Positions 7,081-11,051 of a stretch of 11,051 nucleotides of DNA are shown here, in pieces. Each line of letters begins with the position of its first letter. Within the stretch, counting starts at the first letter, position 1. Made by a program: the position numbers and the translations under genes. Where the stretch lies: assembly GCA_947306605.1 (NCBI GenBank), contig CAMZHB010000027.1:1-11051 (forward strand). The letters run 5' to 3'. The DNA is from an uncultured Prevotellaceae bacterium (lineage in GTDB: Bacteria > Bacteroidota > Bacteroidia > Bacteroidales > Bacteroidaceae). The notes beneath the pieces are model-generated. The model did no database searches. It saw only the letters and a program-made list of their open reading frames with translations, and was not told the origin of the DNA.

Positions 7081-7491
7081 TTACGACTTTTCGCGCTCTT
7101 CTCTATACCACTGCCGCCGTTGCCGGTTGGTCAGGCGATAGTCGCGCCAGCGGGAGACCGTGTAGTCACCGTCGTTCTCCTTGTCATACGCCTCCAACTC
7201 GAAAGGATTGGTACGGTAGGCCATGGGCGAATTGAACGACACGGCAAACAGCTTCAGCCAATACCAGAAATAGACGGCATAGAATACAGCCCACCACCGC
7301 AACGACCGCGCCTGCAACAGGTGGATGCGTTCGTGGCGGATGAACCTCCGGCCGCGCTCCGTCTTCAGGAACGCCGCCAATTCCTCGCGGCTGTGGCGCG
7401 TCCACACCCGGCCGAAAAGCGTGATGCCCAGAAATCCGGGCGGCGGCAACAGCCTGTGGCCTCCGCTAACGCGCAATCCGTCAATTTTCAT
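7081..7491 (-). CDS. Small membrane protein with HExxH motif (putative mini-metallopeptidase)
   Basis: This 136-residue protein has no characterised relative that I recognise. Residues 53-57 read HERIH, within FIRHERIHLLQA, the zinc-peptidase HExxH pattern in a helix-like context. A strongly hydrophobic aromatic segment follows (about 64-86, WWAVFYAVYFWYWLKLFAV), probably one membrane span. Then comes NPFELEAYD (E98 and E100), an arrangement in which a downstream glutamate could serve as third zinc ligand, as in gluzincins. The C-terminal 30 residues are rich in Arg, Tyr and Trp. There is no signal peptide; the N-terminus has a Gly/Pro-rich patch (about 10-27). The gene starts 21 nt after the arabinofuranosidase stop and is probably co-transcribed with it, though no functional link is obvious. 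Peptidase activity is inferred from motif only; it could be a structural or degenerate member. Confidence 0.8.
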   Translation of the reverse strand: MKIDGLRVSGGHRLLPPPGFLGITLFGRVWTRHSREELAAFLKTERGRRFIRHERIHLLQARSLRWWAVFYAVYFWYWLKLFAVSFNSPMAYRTNPFELEAYDKENDGDYTVSRWRDYRLTNRQRRQWYREEREKS

Positions 7492-7512
7492 CGTCTCTTC
7501 TCTTTTTCAAAT

Positions 7513-9450
7513 CTATCTCTTTATCGGAATCCGGACCATCGCCGCGCTATGGGGCGGCAGAGTCGCGGTCAGGGTCTTTTTCCCTGTTGTCACAGACAGA
7601 GGTGACTCCGTAAAGTAACTGTGCGGTGACACGTCGTCCGACGAATAGAGCACAGCCTCCATGGGCTGCTTGGCTATGCCTTTCAGGGGAAAACTGAACG
7701 TACGTTCCTTATCAAAGTCCGCATTTATCAGCGTTACGGTGAGCACACCGTCCTTGACGGTCGCTGCAGTGCTCAGGTCGTCGTTATCAGTTACACGGCA
7801 CAGCCGACCGTCCTGGTGAGCCTTCATCATGGCAAACATCTGTCCGTTGGCAGTAAGCCGGCAGCTCCGTCCCTTGACAATGATGGCTCCTTCGCCCACA
7901 GGTTGGAAATAGCATGCCACGGGCATGTCCAAAGCGTTACTCTCGTTCAACAGGAAGTGGAGCACACGCGCCGTGTAGATGCCCTCGCTGACACACGACG
8001 GGCGGTACCAGGTAAACCACTGGTTCCATTCATCGTAGGAAATATGGAGTTTCGTCCCGGTGGCATCGAGCGTCTGCCGCATCCGACGGGCATGATTCTT
8101 TGTAGTAAGAGCCGAAGCCACAATGGCATCGTAGGTTCTCTTCGTCTCTTCGGGAGTAGTGAAGTGCAAACTGCCACCACCGTAGGATGTCGGACCGAAG
8201 TAGCCGTGCAGCGACGTAAATTTCACCTTGTCTACCATCGCAGCCGCCGACTTTGTGGCCCAATTTGCGTTAGGATAAGGTCCCGAAGCGAAGAGTTCCA
8301 AGTCGGGCGTCACCTTCAGCATGGCATCGGTGTGGCGCTGTGCATACTCTGTGTAGCGTTCCGGCGTATTGGGTCCCTCCATGTGTCCGTAGCCCATCTC
8401 GTTGCCCAGCGACCAGAAGTGCACGTTATAGGATTCCTTATGGCCGTGCTCGGCGCGCTTCTTACCGTATTCTGTGTCGGCTGAGCCGTTGCAGTATTCC
8501 ACCCACTGCGCACTTTCCTCGGGCGACTGCCATGCCAGATTGATGGTAAGCAGCGGCTCGGCTCCCACCTCGCGGCACAGGGCGATGAAGTCGTCCGTGT
8601 TTATTTCGTGGTAGTCGTAACCGTCGCTGTGGGGTTGCGTCTCAATCTCGCGATAGGATTGCAGCGGGGCGCGCTGGTCGGAAGGCAGCAATCCGTCCTT
8701 CCAACGGTATTCTCCTGCAAAATTGCCGCCCGGCCAGCGGATAAGGCGCGGGCCTATCTTTTTGAGCAAAGCCACCACGTCGGTGCGCATGCCGTGAAAG
8801 TTCTCTTTCGGCATCATGGAGAGTGCGCCGATGACCAGTTCCGCTTTTTCCGTAAAGGTGTAGCGGATGGTGGCTTCGTCGTCGGTGGCGGCGGGTGTAA
8901 GGTCGAACTTGCTCGTCACCCAATCCGTATCCGGGACTAACGAAAGGGTGCGCGAGGCATACACCTCGGTGCCACTGTAGTTGGTCAGGCTTACGGTCAG
9001 GTCCATGGGTGTCGACACACGTGTCACCGTGCGCAGTTCGTAGGTTTTTCCTTTCTCCACGGCCATGCCGTGTTGTCCGAGGCCGGCGGTCTGCCCCTCT
9101 TTAAGGTTCTCTATCACCTGCGCCGAGCGTTCGTTTTCCCGATACATGTTGGGCAAACAGATATGCTTGGTGTAGGCCAGGCGGTTGTCTTTCATGAAGA
9201 GCACCTTTTCCCCGATACCGAACCACCGCAGGCATACGCCCTGATTGGCCTGGGGCTGTCCTGCAAACTTGCGGTTTTTCAACATCTGGGCGCTCAGCCC
9301 GCCGTTCACAGCGGAACGGGTATGTTCCAGATTGTGACCGAAAACATACGGTGAGAATTTTTCTGTCGTGTGGATATCTATGACTTGGGCCTGGACTGCC
9401 AGCAAAGAAAGGCAACAAACGCCCACAGCCATTTTCCTAAAACTATTCAT
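7513..9450 (-). CDS. Secreted GH51-type alpha-L-arabinofuranosidase
   Basis: This 645-residue glycoside hydrolase should release terminal alpha-L-arabinofuranose from plant arabinans or arabinoxylans. A signal peptide covers about residues 1-22 (CLSLLAVQAQ). The N-terminal part (SPYVFGHNLEHT, NGGLSAQMLKNRKF) is typical of secreted GH51 enzymes. Residues about 85-215 resemble a carbohydrate-binding beta-sandwich inserted before the barrel. The (beta/alpha)8 barrel holds RWPGGNFAGEYRWKDG (about 238-253), the acid/base glutamate E351 in WSLGNEMGYG and the nucleophile E474 in SYDEWNQWF. A C-terminal beta domain covers about 505-645. Both catalytic glutamates are present, so it is probably active. 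No SusC/SusD pair or other CAZyme lies beside it, so it is not part of a visible polysaccharide utilisation locus. The ATG at 9450 follows a good promoter by about 37 nt. A related family such as GH43 or GH127 is unlikely given the motifs. Confidence 0.92.
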   Translation of the reverse strand: MNSFRKMAVGVCCLSLLAVQAQVIDIHTTEKFSPYVFGHNLEHTRSAVNGGLSAQMLKNRKFAGQPQANQGVCLRWFGIGEKVLFMKDNRLAYTKHICLPNMYRENERSAQVIENLKEGQTAGLGQHGMAVEKGKTYELRTVTRVSTPMDLTVSLTNYSGTEVYASRTLSLVPDTDWVTSKFDLTPAATDDEATIRYTFTEKAELVIGALSMMPKENFHGMRTDVVALLKKIGPRLIRWPGGNFAGEYRWKDGLLPSDQRAPLQSYREIETQPHSDGYDYHEINTDDFIALCREVGAEPLLTINLAWQSPEESAQWVEYCNGSADTEYGKKRAEHGHKESYNVHFWSLGNEMGYGHMEGPNTPERYTEYAQRHTDAMLKVTPDLELFASGPYPNANWATKSAAAMVDKVKFTSLHGYFGPTSYGGGSLHFTTPEETKRTYDAIVASALTTKNHARRMRQTLDATGTKLHISYDEWNQWFTWYRPSCVSEGIYTARVLHFLLNESNALDMPVACYFQPVGEGAIIVKGRSCRLTANGQMFAMMKAHQDGRLCRVTDNDDLSTAATVKDGVLTVTLINADFDKERTFSFPLKGIAKQPMEAVLYSSDDVSPHSYFTESPLSVTTGKKTLTATLPPHSAAMVRIPIKR

Positions 9451-9487
9451 CAGAATGCCTTTAATGGAGTTCGGTTTTATTTTCTTG

Positions 9488-9519
9488 CAAAGTTACACCC
9501 TTTTCACGATATGGCCAAA
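9488..9519 (-). promoter_or_regulatory. Bacteroidetes promoter for the arabinofuranosidase unit
   Basis: Read on the minus strand, TTTG (9519-9516) is followed by exactly 20 nt and then TAACTTTG (9495-9488), matching the Bacteroidetes consensus TTTG-N19-21-TAnnTTTG. The -7 box ends 37 nt upstream of the ATG at 9450, leaving a leader of roughly 30 nt. No operator palindrome was recognised within it, though the repeat region begins directly upstream of the -33 element. Confidence 0.82.
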
Positions 9520-9523
9520 ACGA

Positions 9524-9600
9524 GACGCCGCCTCGTTCCGACGAAACGGCGCCTCAAAATTTTGAAGTCCCACTTCTGATTTTTGAAACGCCGCTTCTGA
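9524..9600. repeat. GAAACGCCGC-type intergenic repeat, right copy
   Basis: This stretch lies between the divergent arabinofuranosidase and pyrE promoters. It contains the palindrome TCAAAATTTTGA (9554-9565), the 14-mer TTTTGAAACGCCGC (9581-9594, an exact match to 6997-7010) and TGAAACGCCGCTTCTG (9584-9599), whose reverse complement is found at 6978-6993. CTTCTGA recurs with 21-nt spacing (9573-9579 and 9594-9600). The copy is more degenerate than the left one and has no perfect long hairpin. The rest of the 297-nt gap (9451-9747) holds the two promoters and AT-rich spacer. Confidence 0.75.
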
Positions 9601-9710
9601 AAAACGAAATATGTTTCCCATTATCCGTTTTTTGGACAAAATACGCGCATCCGGCATAGTTTGGAATTGAAAACTTCGTTCTCAATTCACTCTCTACGCT
9701 CATTTATTCG

Positions 9711-9718
9711 TAATTTTG
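9711..9718 (+). promoter_or_regulatory. -7 box of the pyrE promoter
   Basis: TAATTTTG matches TAnnTTTG and ends 29 nt before the ATG at 9748. No good TTTG or TTG lies at the expected distance upstream (around 9687-9691), so the -33 half is weak or missing. The site helps decide the pyrE start, because the upstream in-frame TTG at 9661 would lie before the transcription start. Confidence 0.6.
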
Positions 9719-9747
9719 CAGTCAACTCCGTAAAGAATAATCGAAAA

Positions 9748-10380
9748 ATGAAAACAATGGATATCATCTACGCAGAAGAATTGCTGCGTATCGAAGCCAT
9801 CAAGGTGCAGCCGGAAAAGCCCTTCACGTGGGCCAGCGGCTGGCTTTCGCCTTTCTATTGCGACAACCGCAAGACCCTTTCCTATCCCGCCCTGCGCTCG
9901 TTCATCAAGATTGAGCTGGGACGTCTGGTGCTTGAACACTTTCCCCAGGCCAACGCCGTGGCCGGCGTGGCCACAGGCGCCATTCCCCAAGGCGCGCTGG
10001 TGGCCGACGAACTGGGCCTGCCTTTCGTCTATGTGCGCTCCAAAGCCAAGGACCACGGGCTGGCCAATCAGATCGAGGGTAAACTGCTGCCGGGCATGAA
10101 AGTGGTCGTGGTGGAAGACCTCATCTCCACCGGCGGCAGCAGCCTCAAAGCAGTCGAAGCCCTGCGCCAGGCCGGTGTCGAAGTGGTCGGCATGGTAGCC
10201 TCCTTCACCTATGGTTTCCCCGTGGCCGAAGAAGCCTTCCGCCAGGCCGGAGTGGAACTCATCACCGTGAGCAACTACCAGGGCGTGGTCGAAGCCGCCC
10301 TCAAGTCAGGCTACATCAAGGAAGAACAGGTACCCATGCTCCAAGCCTGGCGCCAGAACCCCGCCGAATGGGGACAATAA
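9748..10380 (+). CDS. pyrE: Orotate phosphoribosyltransferase
   Basis: This 210-residue cytoplasmic enzyme joins orotate with PRPP to form orotidine 5'-monophosphate, the fifth step of de novo pyrimidine synthesis. The N-terminal region has FTWASGWLSPFYCDNR (substrate and hood region) and KTLSYPALR. The middle has GVATGAIPQGALVAD and the flexible catalytic loop VRSKAKDHG. The PRPP-binding motif is VVVVEDLISTGGSS (E123, D124, T128, G129, G130), which is diagnostic. Length is close to E. coli PyrE (213 residues). The ATG at 9748 fits the -7 box at 9711-9718; the ATG at 9757 (207 residues) is nearly as good. The SRPBCC gene follows after 37 nt and argH lies beyond it, probably in one transcript. 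Confidence 0.96.
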   Translation: MKTMDIIYAEELLRIEAIKVQPEKPFTWASGWLSPFYCDNRKTLSYPALRSFIKIELGRLVLEHFPQANAVAGVATGAIPQGALVADELGLPFVYVRSKAKDHGLANQIEGKLLPGMKVVVVEDLISTGGSSLKAVEALRQAGVEVVGMVASFTYGFPVAEEAFRQAGVELITVSNYQGVVEAALKSGYIKEEQVPMLQAWRQNPAEWGQ

Positions 10381-10386
10381 ATCACC

Positions 10387-10398
10387 ATTCTCAACTCT
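10387..10398 (+). repeat. Pyrimidine-rich 12-nt repeat, copy 1 (upstream of the SRPBCC gene)
   Basis: ATTCTCAACTCT occurs here and again exactly at 10925-10936. Both copies sit in short intergenic gaps rich in C, T and CTCAA units, 19 and 5 nt before the next start codon respectively. A shorter related tract (TCTCAATTC) is at 9680-9688 upstream of pyrE and at 10920-10928. The function is unknown. Confidence 0.7.
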
Positions 10399-10417
10399 CA
10401 AATCCCAACTCCCCGTC

Positions 10418-10897
10418 ATGAGCGACTTTGTAAGTAACGTCAAAACGATAAACTATCCGCAACAGGCTGTCTACGACTACCTGAGCGACCTCAGTCACCT
10501 CGAAGCCCTGAAACAACGCCTGGCCGACCCCGCCGTGATGGAACGCATCCAGCAGGAAGCCGACGCACGCAACATGGGCGACCTCAGCCAACGGCTCGAC
10601 AACCTTACCTTCGACCGCGACTCCCTCAGCATCGGCGGCACACCCGTGGGCAACCTCAGCCTGCGCATCATCGAACGCGAAGAGCCCAAGACCATCAAAC
10701 TCGAAGGCGAAGGCACACCCATTCCTCTTACTCTGTGGATACAGTTGCTGCCCGTCGACATGGTCACATGCAAGATGCGCCTCACCCTACGAGCCGAGCT
10801 CAATTTCTTTATCAAGCAAATGGTGAGCAAACCCTTGCAGGAAGGCGTGGAAAACATAGCCAACATGCTGGCAGGACTGCCCTACGGCGAGCTATAG
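10418..10897 (+). CDS. SRPBCC (START/Bet v1-like) family protein of unknown role
   Basis: This 159-residue protein has no signal peptide or membrane span and should be cytoplasmic. The opening VSNVKTINYPQQAVYDYLSDLSHLEAL is a typical SRPBCC start (beta strand, then a helix with the x-V-Y-D-Y-L-S-D pattern). Strands follow (LSIGGTPVGNLSLRII, KTIKLEGEG, TLWIQLLP, CKMRLTLRAEL), ending in the long C-terminal helix (about 128-150, FFIKQMVSKPLQEGVENIANML) that closes the hydrophobic cavity in this fold. Such proteins bind hydrophobic ligands or act as cyclases or chaperones; no catalytic residue can be assigned. It lies 37 nt after pyrE and 44 nt before argH. This order is, as I recall, common in Bacteroidales, which hints at a conserved but undefined job. 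Confidence 0.82.
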   Translation: MSDFVSNVKTINYPQQAVYDYLSDLSHLEALKQRLADPAVMERIQQEADARNMGDLSQRLDNLTFDRDSLSIGGTPVGNLSLRIIEREEPKTIKLEGEGTPIPLTLWIQLLPVDMVTCKMRLTLRAELNFFIKQMVSKPLQEGVENIANMLAGLPYGEL

Positions 10898-10924
10898 CCA
10901 CACCATTCCCCATTCTCTCTCTCA

Positions 10925-10936
10925 ATTCTCAACTCT
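10925..10936 (+). repeat. Pyrimidine-rich 12-nt repeat, copy 2 (upstream of argH)
   Basis: This is an exact second copy of ATTCTCAACTCT. It is preceded by an alternating CT tract (CATTCTCTCTCTCAATTC) and ends 5 nt before the argH ATG. In this position it overlaps the ribosome-binding zone, and no Shine-Dalgarno sequence is visible. Confidence 0.7.
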
Positions 10937-10941
10937 AAGTA

Positions 10942-11051
10942 ATGGCAAACAAACTCTGGGAAAAGAACACACAGGTGAACGCCGAAATCGACCGCTTCAC
11001 CGTGGGCCGCGACCGCGAGCTCGACCTCTACTTGGCACCCTACGACGTGCT
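10942..11051 (+). CDS. argH: Argininosuccinate lyase, N-terminal fragment (runs off the window)
   Basis: Only the first 36 codons are present. The enzyme splits argininosuccinate into arginine and fumarate, the last step of arginine synthesis. The visible part (KLWEKNTQVNAEIDRFTVGR, then DRELDLYLAPYDV) matches the conserved ArgH N-terminus, with LWEK, the V-x-x-F spacing after it and the D-x-x-L-x-x-YD segment preceding the first helix bundle. Catalytic residues lie beyond the window. The ATG at 10942 is the only suitable start, 44 nt after the SRPBCC stop. It is probably the third gene of the pyrE transcript, which would link pyrimidine and arginine synthesis; both pathways draw on carbamoyl phosphate. 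Confidence 0.9.
   Translation, partial: MANKLWEKNTQVNAEIDRFTVGRDRELDLYLAPYDV

Noticed and set aside
9370..9579. 69-codon plus-strand open frame between arabinofuranosidase and pyrE
   Set aside because: It overlaps the arabinofuranosidase start, its promoter and the repeat; no start context or family pattern is seen.
6956..9600. Composite transposon bounded by the two repeats
   Set aside because: No transposase, integrase or target-site duplication was found, and the genes between look like ordinary chromosomal genes; kept only as a cautious finding on the repeats.
9661..9747. Earlier TTG start for pyrE
   Set aside because: The -7 box at 9711-9718 lies downstream of it, and PyrE homologues begin near the ATG at 9748 or 9757.

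Overview
This window looks like chromosomal DNA from a Bacteroidota/Bacteroidales bacterium. A GC-rich member of the Prevotellaceae or a close relative is plausible, but that is an inference. Three things point this way. Promoters carry the Bacteroidetes -7 box TAnnTTTG (at 2-9, 9711-9718, and on the minus strand at 9495-9488). Starts are preceded by A-rich stretches, not clear Shine-Dalgarno sites. The gene content (exported tricorn-like S41 peptidase, secreted GH51 arabinofuranosidase, a pyrE / SRPBCC / argH run) is also typical. Coding density is high, and no tRNA, rRNA, CRISPR array, transposase or phage gene was seen.

Left block (+ strand, 1-6914) reads as one run of five genes. First come three envelope lipopolysaccharide genes: a GT9 heptosyltransferase-type glycosyltransferase (35-1072), an LpxL/HtrB-type lipid A acyltransferase (1074-2003, 1 nt after the previous stop) and a Kdo/LPS-kinase-like protein (1987-2736, overlapping the acyltransferase by 17 nt). 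Then come two exported proteins: a 1090-residue tricorn-like protease (2771-6043) with a heptapeptide tandem repeat, and an endonuclease/exonuclease/phosphatase-fold enzyme (6054-6914). Spacing suggests co-transcription from the promoter at the left edge, at least for the first three.

Middle block (- strand, 7081-9450) is a two-gene unit read leftwards from a good promoter (TTTG-N20-TAACTTTG, 9519-9488): a secreted GH51 alpha-L-arabinofuranosidase, then a 136-residue membrane protein with a zinc-peptidase-like HERIH motif. The intergenic regions on both sides (6915-7080 and 9451-9747) carry related copies of a GAAACGCCGC-type repeat; the left copy is a perfect 11-bp hairpin.

Right block (+ strand, 9711-11051) is housekeeping: pyrE (orotate phosphoribosyltransferase), an SRPBCC-fold protein of unknown role, and the first 36 codons of argH (argininosuccinate lyase), cut by the window end. 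Short CTCAA-rich pyrimidine tracts, including an exact 12-nt repeat, sit just upstream of the second and third genes.

Most of the window is ordinary. The points most worth a second look are the HERIH mini-metallopeptidase candidate, the palindromic intergenic repeat family, the repeat-bearing linker in the tricorn-like protein, and the unassigned SRPBCC protein between two biosynthetic genes. No clear undescribed multi-gene system was found.
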